The notes under the pieces: generated by a model
Told to the model about the DNA's origin: nothing
What the model saw: the letters and a program-made list of their open reading frames with translations, nothing else
Databases searched by the model: none
Assembly: GCA_034509495.1 (NCBI GenBank)
Contig: CM067515.1
Location: forward strand, 16,519,058-16,583,057
Origin: Acestrorhynchus altus
Taxonomy: Eukaryota; Chordata; Actinopteri; Characiformes; Acestrorhynchidae
Reading direction: 5' to 3'
Length of the DNA: 64,000 bases
Shown: piece by piece, positions 33,409-45,201 of the stretch
Numbering within the stretch: the stretch's first letter is position 1
How the letters are laid out: every line of letters begins with the position of its first letter
Translations under genes and position numbers: made by a program

Positions 33409-33449
33409 GTTAATCCGGATCAGCAGCCACTTAAACCTGAGTCTAAACC

Positions 33450-33710
33450 TTAGAACCCACTAAACAAACAGTACAGAGCGTGTTTACCTGTTTAGTTGAG
33501 TGTGTGAGCTCAGTCCGATTGCTTGGTTATAAAGTTAGGTCATTATTAGGGGCGTTATTTCATTATAGAACGTGCAGCGCGTTTATCAACACGCGTTGTT
33601 TTCAAGACCCGCTGAAAACCCGCCATATGCTATAGTTCCTGGGAGGCGGGGATAATGAACAACCAATCAAATGAAAGCATGGACTGTCCCGCCTATTAGC
33701 CAATCAAGTG
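33450..33710 (-). promoter_or_regulatory. mutyh promoter region
   Basis: This is locally CpG-rich (CAGCGCGTTTATCAACACGC) directly upstream of the mutyh start codon. CCAAT boxes lie at 33,663-33,667 and 33,700-33,704, and GC-rich TCCCGCC/ACCCGCC motifs are nearby. I found no convincing TATA box. A potential donor at 33,487 would leave a 28-base intron and is ignored. Confidence 0.5.
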
Positions 33711-33717
33711 CGTTCTT

Positions 33718-33916
33718 ACTGCTACTACTACTACTACTTCTACTACTAATACTACTACAGCAGCAATACTACTACTCCAACAGCAGCAATACTACTACTA
33801 CTACAACAATACCACTACAACAATACTACTACAACTACTACTAATACTACTGCAACACTACTACTACTACTACTACTACAACACCACTACTACTACTACA
33901 ACACTACTACTAATAA
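33718..33916. repeat. (ACT)n/(CTA)n microsatellite
   Basis: About 65 imperfect trinucleotides, with some CAG and CAA variants, begin just upstream of the mutyh promoter. Confidence 0.9.
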
Positions 33917-33989
33917 TGAAGATTTATTTTTTCTTAGCTCAGTTGGTCTACAAAATATATTCACATTTGAGAGGATTGTTTTAAAGCTT

Positions 33990-34560
33990 CACTCACTTCT
34001 ACACTCCACATTAGTTTCTACACTCCTACACTCCACATTACCTTCTATGCTCACTTCTACACTCCACATTAGTTTCTACACTCCTACACTCCACATTACC
34101 TTCTATGCTCACTTCTACACTCCACATTAGTTTCAACACTCACTTCTACACTCCACATTAGTTTCTGCACTCACTTCTACACTCCACACTAGGTTCTACA
34201 CTTACATTAACACTCCACACTAGTTTCTACACTCATATCTACAGTTCACACTTGCTTCTAAACTCACATTAACACTCCACTCTAGCACCTACATTCAGTT
34301 CTACACTCCACACTAGCATCTACACTCAGTTCTACAGTCACGTCTACATGCCACACTAGCTTCTACACTCCACACTGGTTTCTACACTCATCTCTACACT
34401 CCGTATTACCTTCTACACTCACATCTACACTCACATTTACACTCCACACTAGATTCTACATTCACTTCTACACTCCACACTACTGTCTACACTCATGTCT
34501 ACAGTCCACATTAGCTTCTACACTTCTTCAAACCACACAAGTTTCTACTCTAGACAAACT
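33990..34560. repeat. Minisatellite of ~30-bp 'TTCTACACTCCACA' units
   Basis: Units of roughly 29-32 bp with the core CACTTCTACACTCCACATTA repeat about 18 times, plus a higher-order duplication of about 58 bp near 34,010-34,130. It fills the space between the mutyh promoter and the armh1 3' end. Confidence 0.85.
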
Positions 34561-34658
34561 TCAAGAACTGACTTTCACTTACTGTATCCACACCTTGAAA
34601 GGAGCAACAGGAACCAGATTTTGAACGTTGAATACAGTTCATTTTGTTTGTCAGAGGT

Positions 34659-34664
34659 TTTAAT
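34659..34664 (-). terminator. Possible armh1 poly(A) signal
   Basis: An ATTAAA hexamer on the minus strand, about 126 bases after the armh1 stop. It is a common variant signal, but nothing else confirms it. Confidence 0.35.
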
Positions 34665-34789
34665 GTTACAGCTGATCAGTAATAATGTTAATAATATCCT
34701 GTTGTACACCGACAGTAAGTATGCTGTTTTTATCATGATTATAAAATGCATTGAATAGCACAAAGTATCCCATTTCTGGCAAGTGATGG

Positions 34790-37700
34790 TCAGGATTCTG
34801 CATTCTGCTCTTCAGGTTCTGGAATGAAAATGATATGTTTGAATTTCATTTTGAAGAAAAATCTTTCCTGGCCACATTGTTAGAAACCTTTCAGTGACAT
34901 TGACTGATGACAGATCCACTCATACCAGTACCACAAACACTACCATGAACATCACAAAATCATTAGTGTTTCACTGCGGTGAGAATGGTCCTCCACCCCA
35001 ATAACGTCTGGACCATTTTATAAACTGTATAGTCACATACAGGTGTAAAAGTACAGCCTGTAACTATACACCTACATAGTTCAAGTAGTGGATCAATAAA
35101 ACATAAAAGAAAAAAAAGAGCTAATAAATTGGCCAACTAGAGGATATACAAGGTTAGGTGTGATACAACAGTGTGTTTATATATGTTCATAATGGAAAAA
35201 AATAGTTGCAAACTAAAGACCACATCATGTTTAGAATACCTCTTGAAATGTTCACTTTGTTTGAAAGCAAAATATCAGCCTCAACTTCATCCATGCTCAT
35301 GTACAACAGCTCAGCATTGTTCTGGAAACATGCAGAAATCTGTATTAGTGATTTTCTTCTGATATGTTACGGATCTTTGTGTATTTTATCTGTGTGTCTG
35401 TATCTAGCTTTGGTATTCTCATATGCTCCTAAAGCAGTCAGTCTAGGGCTGCAAAATATTGTTTCAGAATTGTTAATTTAATGTGTACATGTGAAGTAAT
35501 CACACTGCAGGATATGCTATATCCTGTAAAGCAAATTTACAGGGCAATGTTACAACCTTTTTTAGCCTGATGCAAATGGAAGGTCTACTTCTTCTTGAAT
35601 TGGGTCACAGATCATCCTATTCGGTTGATATATAAATAATAACACATATATCATCCAGCCCTAATTCAGTCTGAAATAGTCTCTGAGATACTCTCACCAT
35701 GAATGAGCCAAACAGAGCAGGTCCCATAGCTCTGTGAACATGTTCCTCAACCACTGGATCTGATCGCACAAAATGCTGCACACAAATCAGGGAAAAACAA
35801 AACCTTACAAACTACCATTATTACTAGTGATTATAAGTGTGTTTTAATTCCCAATTGATTATTTTACATATGTAGTTCAGTTGAACAAGCAAATTCTGTT
35901 AAATACTCTGGTTTTAAATTTCCAGTCCCTACAGGAGCATGGTTTCACTGTGAAGAAATGCCCAAGTCCTACATTTTTTTTCTTTATTTGTTTTTTTTCC
36001 ATCAATATCCTTCAGACCACAAAAATGGTCTAAAAGCGCATCCACTGAAAGATAAGCTTTTGTCCCGAATAAAGATTAGCAGTAAGGGTTTATTTACTCT
36101 GTAAAACATTAATATTAGGACACATAGGAATAGTATTCATTCAAATTATTTATAGAGGTTTTTTTAGAAATCTGTATCCAAACTTTCTTTGTTCTTCTCA
36201 ATAGCGCACAAGATTTAAGGGTTTATGTGCCTACCTTCTTCACAGTACTGTTTATATACAGGCTGTGAAGAAGGTGTATATACTTACATTCTCTCTTCAA
36301 ATCATTTAATTTCTGGAATGCGTCTGTAGTTTGTGCATAAGCACAATGCACAAAATATTTTTCCTACACACTATATGTTCTCAAATGCTATTTTAGTCTC
36401 ATGTGTAAAAATCCCTATTAAAAACCATGCTGGCAAGAAGGTGAGGACAAGGGAAGCTCATGGACAAAGGCACTTGACGAAGGTAAACACAGGGTAAACA
36501 CACAGACAAGGAGAAGGTTGGGATGGATATTACAGTACATACATATAACATGTTAGTAATTTTAAGTAATCCTATAAAGAACTGGTTAATATTTTTTTTC
36601 CCCAATTTTCCATCCCAGTGTCAAAATGCCAATTACCCAACCCTGTGAGATAACCATCTACCCACCCAGAGATGGCCAATTTTGCTCTCTTAGATGGCAA
36701 GCAGCATGATCTGGTGAGGTGTTCAATGCACTGGTACTGTGCAATGTGCTTTAGTGTTTTACATTATGCAGTGAAGTACAGTAGATACAAAAATGCACAA
36801 TAATGCAGTGTAATATATGTGTTTTATCTTTACCTCCAAAGTCAGACTGGCTTGTCTCTGGGTGTCTGCATGCTCCTGATTACCCATAGAATACAATAAA
36901 TGGTGTACCACTCCAAGATGGACCAGTTCTTCAGATGTCTTCTGGCTACGCTGAGCCAACATTCTGCAAGATGAACAAATATCTGACATATGAATCTCCA
37001 TTATAGACCATGTTACACATTTGTGTATTATTAAATATATTTGGAAGTATCATTACCGTAAGGCTTTAGCTGCTGCAGCTTGCTGGACAAACCGTGGTAA
37101 GGAGTCTGTCATCTTCATCATCTCTGGATCTGAAGGATGAAGCATTCATAGAGTAGCATTACTGGGATCACCTGAAACTGTTGTTGTACTTGATCTCTGA
37201 CCATGCAAGTGAGTGATAGGCCAGTTGTGAAAAAAGTAGGTGAGGTCATACCCTGCAGGATCTTGTATTTGCATGACCTGTCTTTGGATGGTTTGAGCAG
37301 AGTGACCAGAGAACGCAGGAGTGCGGTTCTGACTTCTGTCTCCTGTAGCTCTGCAATCAGCTCTAAGGCTAACAATAAACAAATAAATTCTCAATTTAAA
37401 TTCGGCATGGCAAACCATCATCACAGAGTCTGATGTCTTAGTGTCTGATGATCGTTATAAATTGCAAACTTCAAGATCTTTGAATTTGAACTTCAAGAAC
37501 CATCCAAGATCTACACATGACTGTATCATCAGGCTGGCTGTATAAAATGTGTTGTAATTTTATGGAAAAACTGATAAAACATGGTAAAAATGTAAAAAAA
37601 CAAACAAACCTAGAAGCCTACAAAAATCAAACAAACAGAAAACACAGAAAAACATAGCAAAATGACAATGGCAAAACAAACAAATAAAACCATGTAAAAC

Positions 37701-38076
37701 ATGTTAAAATATAAACATGTAACACTGTACAAAACAACTGGTAAAACTTGTTCAAACAAAAGAAAAAAAAAGAAAAAAAAAACATAATCAAAATATAAAA
37801 ACAAACAAACTAACTAATTGGTAAAACATGTTAAATATGTATGCAAATATGCATTAAGCCTGCAACTGACCTGGATTTTCATACAAAAATTATGGAGGGC
37901 ACTACACTTACCCTCATACTGCACCTCCAGATGTAAAGAACGCAGCAATTTCAGCAATGGCTCCACAATACCAGGATGAGCTGTTTTTTCAATGGACTTG
38001 AATAAACAAAAGTTGAATTTTTTAAATAATACAGTAGAAAAGAGTTGACAGGAATTATCTACTATATAATCTTTCC

Positions 38077-38140
<64 letters not shown>

Positions 38141-38832
38141 TAGAATTTTAAATGGCCTATATCCAATATGTATTTTGCCCCTTCGATTCAGTCCTAATAT
38201 GCTGCTTATGTTATATATGATAACCAGCCAAAATTTGTTTATATATGACAACTTCTTCAGCCTGTGTTTGTATTTTAAACAGCCTTTTAACAGACCACCC
38301 AGTTCATGTGCTTTATATGATTCAGAAACCTTTTTCTGCATCTCTCAACTTGTCAATAAATGCACATGTACAGCTGTTCATGAGGCAGACATTTACTGTA
38401 GTGGAGTAAAAGTAAATTACACAGTATGCTATAGGGGGAGCCCATGAGCCAGTTCTTGCAGAAAGCTGCTTTAAAGTAAGAAATTGTAGTTTGTTTGTTT
38501 TTTTCATAAAATAAGCCTACCAAGTACAGGGGTTACCTGACAGCAGCATATAGACATACATACTTATATTTTTAAAAAGCCCATCAATAAGCACATTATT
38601 TACAAAATATACTAATGTATGGGTAGTGTACCTGTACTGTGCGTAAAGTCTGAAGAACAAGTTGCTGGGCTTTGGGGAAGTTGCAGGCAAGCAGTGCAAT
38701 CAGGCTCTTATACACCTGCTGCTGGAATGAAGGGTTACCCTGAGCCAAGGATTCCAGCAGAGCAGCCGCTGACTGCTGAGTGCCCTCTGATTTAGACTGA
38801 GCCAAACACTCAGCTACAGCTCTCACACCTCC

Positions 38833-38908
<76 letters not shown>

Positions 38909-41900
38909 TAAAACATTAATTACTGATTGTTTTACATAAGCAGTTCCCAATTCTATACAGTTGATAGGCTGTTGTGACATGAATGGTCTATTATTCCAGT
39001 GATTATATACGACAATTACAGTGGTTCTGCAATGTAGTTGCTTGGTAGTTGCTATGATGTTGTTTGCTGGTTGCTGTGATGTTGCTTGCTACTGCATTTG
39101 TAAGGAGCTGCCCGCACCGTGGCAGCCATCAGAGAGTGGCCATCTACCAATCAGGGCCACAATCACCCTGACTGAGATCAGGTTTGTGAAGGCTATTTAA
39201 GGCTTCCTCAAGCCTTGGTGTCTCTATGCCAAAACTCTGCTTGTAATTTCTAGGTATTTTCCTCCTTTTGAAAGAAAGAGTGTTGCTCTACTTTCCCTCC
39301 TTTAAAAGAAATGAGTGCTGCTTTATTTCCCTCCTTTAACAATGAGAACTTCTCTACTTTTCCTCTCTACTTTCCCTCCTTAAAAGCAGGAGTGGTTGTG
39401 TGTTCACCTTTGCCCTCCTTTAGAAGAAGTAGTTGTTTTTTCACATTTTCCCTTCTCATTGAGGAGTGGTTTTCAGTTGTCCCCTCTAGACTCCAGCCAG
39501 ACTTATAAGCCAGGCTGCCCACCTCATTTCCAGGGTAACACATTAGCTCACTCAGTAGTGTGTTTGCCACTGAAGTGTTGCTGGCCTTAGTAGTCATTTG
39601 AAACCAGTGTCATACATTTGCTTATTTTGTGTTTATTCATTTCTTCCTTTACTTTTCAGAGCACTGGTTAATCCTCCACCAGTGCTCTGCTCATTAAACC
39701 CATTGTCATTAAATAACGTAAAGCACAAGCACCTTTCATCACTGAGGGGCTAATAAGCCCAGATAAACGTAAACAACTCCCACCTCAATAGAGTAGTGGA
39801 TTAAGCTCTGGCTTACGATCTCAGTGGCCAGGGTTCAAATCCCAATCCGATAAGCCCTGCTTCCTGCTTTTCAGTTCACCCAGCTTTGACTAGGAGTCAA
39901 ATACACGTAAGGTCTCAACCCTGGTGGGTTTACATTCCATTTCTCACCTGGGTTGCAGCCCCGTAACAGTATTGCATGGTAAGCGCTATGGTGTTTTTTG
40001 TGTATGCTAGAGTGTTGCTCTATGGTTGCTAGGCTGTTGCTATGGAATCTGAGATGGCTGCTATGGTGTCTCAGTTGGTTGAAAAAGTGGTTGCTTGACC
40101 ATGTAGTCAGTTGGGTTTGGCTAGTGTATTTGTATCTTTAAAGCTACACAAACTTTTCCACCTTTTCATTCCTGCAGGAAAACACCCACAAAATTCCACT
40201 GCTACCTGTAAACCATATGTCCAGTCAAAATGCTGTATACAATCACACATCACACAATCAGACTAAACAGAGCTGGAATCACAGTTTTCAAAATATCAAC
40301 ACAATTCCAACTCTAGTTGTTTTTCCAATTCTCAAGACAGGATACATCAACAACCACTTAAGACACCACTGAAACCATTTTTCATACCATAGCTCTGACC
40401 TAACAACCACCTAGCAACACAATGGCAACTATTAAAAAACACCATGACAAATAATGGTAAAACATTATATCAATCTCTATGCAACACTATAGTACCCATT
40501 TAGCAATCACATCATAGCAACCTCATAAAAATAATGTAGTAACAACCTGGGATACCCTAGCTACCAGTAGGCAACACCATAGAAACCATCCAAAATACTA
40601 AAGCAACCACATAGGATCAGGGTATTGATTGCTTTGAAGTGAGAAGCATTTAGCTCCACAACCATTTGGCACTTCCTTCAGGAACTAGCTATAACTTTAT
40701 TCTGGATGTTTTTTACAGTTTGCTCTGTCATTTCAAAATCATCTACAGCTCTGTTCATCCTTCTGGACTCATCCAACATCTCTTCATATGCATTTAGAGT
40801 TTACTGCATATTAGAAAATCAGACCAGACTAATTTTACACATTTATCTGCAACCAAAATTGAAGCATGTGAAAGCACACCATAGCTCTCGCAGATGAGCT
40901 CCTTATACTGACGTCCTGCATTGGAGATGATGTGCAGCAGATGGAGAGCTTGGGCTTTATCTGGCTCCTTGGTCTCTGTCTGACCCAGTATCTCCAGGAG
41001 GGTCAACACACCTCCCACCTCCAGGAACTCCATCAGATACTGTCGACTGACACCACAGGGCAAATCAAGGCATGTGAGCTGAGCCTGAGCTCTTTTTCTC
41101 TAAGTTCTAGTAGCTGTAGAACCACAGAAAAACATTCTCTTACCTACCGGCAGCTGAAAGAAAAACTCCCAGAGCTTTTAGCTGCAGATCCAGGCAGGTG
41201 CCAAACATGTAGCTGAAGATAGAGTAAAGGAAGCATTCTATTCTGTACATTTTAGTGTTCACCTTGCAAAAGAAACTGCAAGAAGGCTTTAAACCACCCG
41301 AGTTAGATGTGTTAGAAATAAGTATTAAACCTGTAATATAGGGTTTTAATATAGTGTCAATAATGCTATCAGTTTATCTATTGTTTTTTATATAGTCTTA
41401 AAAGTAGAACCCCCTTATGCAGCTTACTAAACATTTTGGGTAACAATTGATTAGTCTTGCAAATTGGATTGGAGAAATTGGAGCCCATTCTTCAATAAAA
41501 ACAAATCATAAACTGCTACCTTCAGGTCCATATACAACATTTCTCATTTTAATTTTCCTGATTAAGGTCAGGACCTTAGCTAGTCAAAAAAGCTTTTTCT
41601 TCTTTATCCATTATTTGGATAATGCTCATTGTCTTGATGCATGACCCACATTCTCTTCAGATTCAGCTCATGGACAAATGTGCCTTTAGAATTTGCTGAA
41701 ATAATGCAGAATTCATTGTTTCATCAATAATAATATTCCTCATTAAATAATACCCAAGTGTAATATTTTTATTTTGTTTGTTTGATTTTGTGGGGTTTTT
41801 TTTGTGTGAGTAATAATGCTTATCTCACAGAATGGGGTTCTCTTGAAAGACACCACAGTACTCTACAGAAATGTTAAGCTCTTAATCACATTGTTTAAAG

Positions 41901-42216
41901 CGTTCATCTGAGCAATAACAGAGATTTTACAGTAAAAAATTACTGTACATTGAATGTTTTGACTCTGAGAGAAGGTTCTGTTCTGTGTTTGTGTGGGTGT
42001 ATGTGGATACGTAAGTCTGATCCAGACAGTAATGCGAGACAGAAACAGACTGGCTGCCTGAGCGAACTCCAGCTCAAGCTCTGGACTAGTTTTTCCAGTG
42101 TTTCGGGTCAAGAAGGACTGTAGAATTCGCCGGCGGACATGCTCACTGCCCCGGTCCCACTCACGCAGAAAGGTCTGCAACCTGCGGCCAGCGGCCTGCT
42201 CCGCAGTGCTGGACAT
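34790..42216 (-). CDS. armh1: Armadillo-like helical domain protein ARMH1
   Basis: Eleven coding exons join in phase: 42,011-42,216, 41,144-41,212, 40,880-41,046, 38,632-38,828, 37,912-37,996, 37,252-37,368, 37,057-37,129, 36,834-36,963, 35,698-35,775, 35,240-35,321 and 34,790-34,818. The product is 410 aa. It follows human ARMH1 (C1orf228) closely as I remember it: GKTSPELELEFAQAASLFL, EFLEVGGVLTLLEILG, GRQYKELICESYGV, QQAAAAKAL and the late block DILLSNKVNIS. The protein consists of armadillo/HEAT-like helices and acts presumably as a protein-binding scaffold; its cellular role is not established. The last coding exon is only 9 codons and ends EPEEQNAES. The first donor (CTTAC/GTATCC) is weak and the exon 4 acceptor follows a (TG)n repeat. 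An untranslated upstream exon is likely, because an acceptor (TTTTAG) lies at about 42,232. Confidence 0.93.
35444..35663. mobile_element. hAT-type MITE in armh1 intron 9
   Basis: A 220-bp element starts TAGGGCTGC and ends CAGCCCTA. It is flanked by AGTCAGTC (35,436-35,443) and ATTCAGTC (35,664-35,671), an 8-bp duplication with one mismatch. Its right flank is 26 bases from the donor of armh1 exon 9. Confidence 0.75.
36595..36745. mobile_element. Dispersed fish repeat fragment
   Basis: CCCAATTTTCCATCCCAGTG and TGCCAATTACCCAACC followed by AGATGGCAAGCAGCATGA resemble the dispersed block in elovl8 intron 4. The type (SINE or DNA element) is not settled. It lies in armh1 intron 8. Confidence 0.4.
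38081..38139. repeat. (TAA)n microsatellite
   Basis: About 20 perfect trinucleotides in armh1 intron 4. It creates a false poly-Tyr frame on the minus strand. Confidence 0.95.
38837..38902. repeat. (CA)n tract next to armh1 exon 4 acceptor
   Basis: About 33 CA units. In the gene's direction (TG)n is followed only by AATGGGAG before the exon at 38,828, so no ordinary polypyrimidine tract separates repeat and splice site. Confidence 0.95.
39105..39720 (+). mobile_element. Possible LTR-like block with pyrimidine repeats
   Basis: A TATTTAAGG box near 39,196, several TTTCCCTCCTTTAAAAG-type repeats (39,260-39,480) and a CATTAAACCCATTGTCATT near 39,692 suggest a decayed LTR or other promoter-bearing element. 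The same 19-mer also occurs near 22,703. No ends or target duplications were found. Confidence 0.3.
39785..39975 (+). mobile_element. Possible tRNA-derived SINE
   Basis: TAGTGGATTAAGCTCTGGCT and a B-box-like GGTTCAAATCCC lie at tRNA-like spacing. A unique-looking body follows. It is in armh1 intron 3. Confidence 0.45.
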
Positions 42217-42257
42217 TCTTACATCACACCTAAAAGAGGAACACTTTAATAAGATAC

Positions 42258-42648
42258 AGTGTATGTCCACATGTTTGTGGACAACCCTTCTAGTAATGCA
42301 TTCAGCTAGCTAAGTTGTACCCATTGCTGACACAGATGTGCAAATGCACACACAGCTTGTCTAGTCACTGAAGAGAATTGCTGCCAATAGGACTCTTAGG
42401 AGCAGGTGAACGTGCCTAATACCCTTTGTGGAGCAGTGGAACTGTGTTCTCTGGAATGATGGTGCTCCATTCCATACTTCTTGGATGAGTTGGGGAGTTG
42501 GGGATGAGAAGGGGTGGTGATCATCCAATATCCTGACCTCACTAAAGCTCTTGTTGCTGAATGCAATCAAATTCTCAAAGCAATGCTCCAAAAACTAGTA
42601 GAAATCTTTATCTGGACAGTGGAGACAGTTACTCCAACAAAAACAGAA
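42258..42648 (-). mobile_element. MITE family A copy upstream of armh1
   Basis: It is in inverse orientation to the 63.3-kb copy, starting TATGTCCACATGTTTGTGGA and running through CACACAGCTTGTCTAGTC and TTCTCTGGAATGATGG to CAGTTACTCCAAC. The distal end is missing. Its proximal end is about 25 bases upstream of the acceptor in front of the armh1 start codon. Confidence 0.75.
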
Positions 42649-44907
42649 TAGTTTTTTTTTATTTTGAACATGTTCACACTTTACTAGCAACAAATACTCA
42701 ATATTTCATGGTTTAAGGAACAAGCACATTTATTCTCATGTGCGCACAGTGTAGTAGAGTTATTCATGTATTAGATATAATAGCAACATATATCAAGTTC
42801 TAATCTAAATAACAAACTGGTCAAATCATTAATCATAACTTTGAGAAGTGTAAGTGTTTACCCCTTGTCCTGTGCTGGATGGCAGTGTTTTGATTTAGAT
42901 GACAACAGTTGCCAGGCTACTCTCTGCACAGAGTACAGAGTCCTCAGAGGGACAAACTCTTCAGTGCTGCACACACACATTACCTTAAACATATACCCCA
43001 TGGCAACCTTTTCCACCCCACAGCCCACCTGTTTACAATTAGACTGTATAATGGCCCACCAGAAAAAAAAACTCAACTTAAAATAGTTTTTGCTGACAAC
43101 TGGAATCAACTTTACACCATGTACAAGCTGACCATCTGAGGAGGCATTTCAAGCATGACACTTAGACAGCTTCTTGTTCTGTAGATTACATTCATTTGGC
43201 CCCAGCATTCCTTGCAGAATAATCAAGAAACTGCACTGTCACACTCAGGGTCATGATTCCCTCACATCAGCCTTCAAAAGCAACACACTGAACTTCCTAA
43301 TGTCTAAAAGAGTATAATCTCCACAGCCTTGTGTCATTGTGACACCATGGTAGAGTAAAAGAGAATGCACATAAAAGATCTGGTGTGGATGTCTCCCTTT
43401 GAAAATAATTTAAATGAATAAGAAAGCTTTGCATCTCCCATTTGATCCAAAGAAATATTGAGAAAAAAGTAGTTAAATTTAATCTCTCTTTAGAAACAAA
43501 TAAAAATGTAAAGTATACATAGAATAAACTCTCTGGAATATAGAATAGTCTTCAAAATTCATTAAATAAACTGAGAACTAGAGAAAGATCTTCAAAATAC
43601 ATGGAATATAGGATTTTTTTCCCTATAACTAGCTTTCCTATAATTAACTTTCTTATTATCTGTTGTTGTATCCAGTGTTGACCAGAGGAGGGTGAGTTCT
43701 CCCTTTGAGTCTTGTTTCCTCTCACATTTTCTTTCTCTCACTCCGAGTTTTCCATGCCACTATTATCTTTGGATTGTCAAAGACTTATACCCAGATCTCT
43801 GTTGAGCTGCTTCCATTGTCAAAAGTGCTTTTCAAATTAACCAATAACCTTAGAATACCAGCTTGCATAAGACATTAGACAGCATTATAAGACACCATTA
43901 TAAAGTAATATTTTATAGATTTTTTCTTTAAATTATATTTTTATTAATTTATTTTAAAGGACAGTTTCTGTGTGGAAGTCAAATTGCCACTAAATATTAC
44001 CTATAATGGTTGCAGTTCAGTAGATCGGTTTGTTCGGACCTATTAATGTAAAGCATACAAGCAAAGGGTACATGTAGGTTTCAGCTTGTCACTAGTGTGT
44101 ATCTTCTTCTATCTACAGCCACAAACAGTGTGCTATGGTAACATGTATTGTGACCACTTTATAGCCAGTCAGGTACAGCAATAGGGCTCGTCCTTTTGGG
44201 GATCTTGTTGACCTTGAATCATTTGCGTGTCTCATGATGTCAATCCTACCCATGACGTTTCATTCCTGTTGGTTGATTCCTTCTGAGTGCAACTATTTTT
44301 TGTGTATATTTAACAATATAATATTTAAATATGACACAAATACAGTAAAATGTGGAACAGATGTAATTTTGAAACAAATGCTACAATAAAAATTACTTCT
44401 GTGAAATCAGTAACATTATCTGAGTTCTCTATTAGAAATGCACACATACTGGGAACTGTGGTATACTTTACCACAATATAGTACATATAATCATAATAAA
44501 TGTTAATAACATTTAATATAATTGTAAACAATAATACATTTGGATGCATGTCATACTGTAATATTTATTAGTAGATGGTTCTAGTAAATGTATACAGTAT
44601 ATTTTAATGTAGTTGACCTAAAGATTCTACTCTTCTGAGGATCAATATCTACATCACTATATATCAGCTTCAAATATCATTCAAATATATCTATCAGATA
44701 ACGTTGCAATTTCTTAAAATCCATGTCCAATTTTGTCTTCTCTGTTGGATCATTTGTTTATATAATTAAACACTTCTGGGTTGAGAGTAGTGATTGACAG
44801 TAAAGTAGTCCATGAACTGAACCAACATATCACAATGAAGATTGCACAAGTTCTTTTGTGTTCACCTGGTTTTATTTCAGATCAGCAATCACATTCATAT
44901 TTCTCTA
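42649..44907. other. Intergenic stretch, armh1 to guk1
   Basis: No coding exon is supported. It should contain the armh1 promoter and first exon, which I could not place. A minus-strand AATAAA at 44,871-44,876 is a candidate guk1 poly(A) signal, about 330 bases past the guk1 stop. Confidence 0.45.
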
Positions 44908-45027
44908 CAGGGACTAGACAAGCTGTGTGTGCATTTGCACATATGTGTCAGCAAGAGGTGCAACATAAAGTTGCTGAATGCATTGATTAAAAGGAGTGTG
45001 CACAAACATTTGTACATATACTGTAAT
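44908..45027 (+). mobile_element. MITE family A, right end
   Basis: It contains GGGACTAGACAAGCTGTGTG, then GCTGAATGCATTGATTAAAA and the terminus GTGCACAAACATTTGTACAT. It lies in the guk1 3' flank. Confidence 0.7.
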
Positions 45028-45201
45028 TCCGTAAAGATGATTCCTTTCATAAATAAAGTTTTTGAGTTTTCATGAAGATGAACATTATCGTGGATGCTTC
45101 ATTTTAGTGCTCCTGCAAATTGACTCCTCCTGTGTGCTAAAAGGCTGGACAGATAGGCGTTGTGTGCACTCTGTAAAGGTAAAAGAGGTTGCTTTTTCTT
45201 C

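Noticed and set aside
33460..33487. 5' UTR intron in mutyh
   Set aside because: The donor at 33,487 and acceptor at 33,460 would leave 28 bases, too short to splice.
37814..38341. 175-codon minus-strand frame with poly-Tyr
   Set aside because: The core is the (TAA)n repeat; only the 28 codons at 37,912-37,996 are a real armh1 exon.
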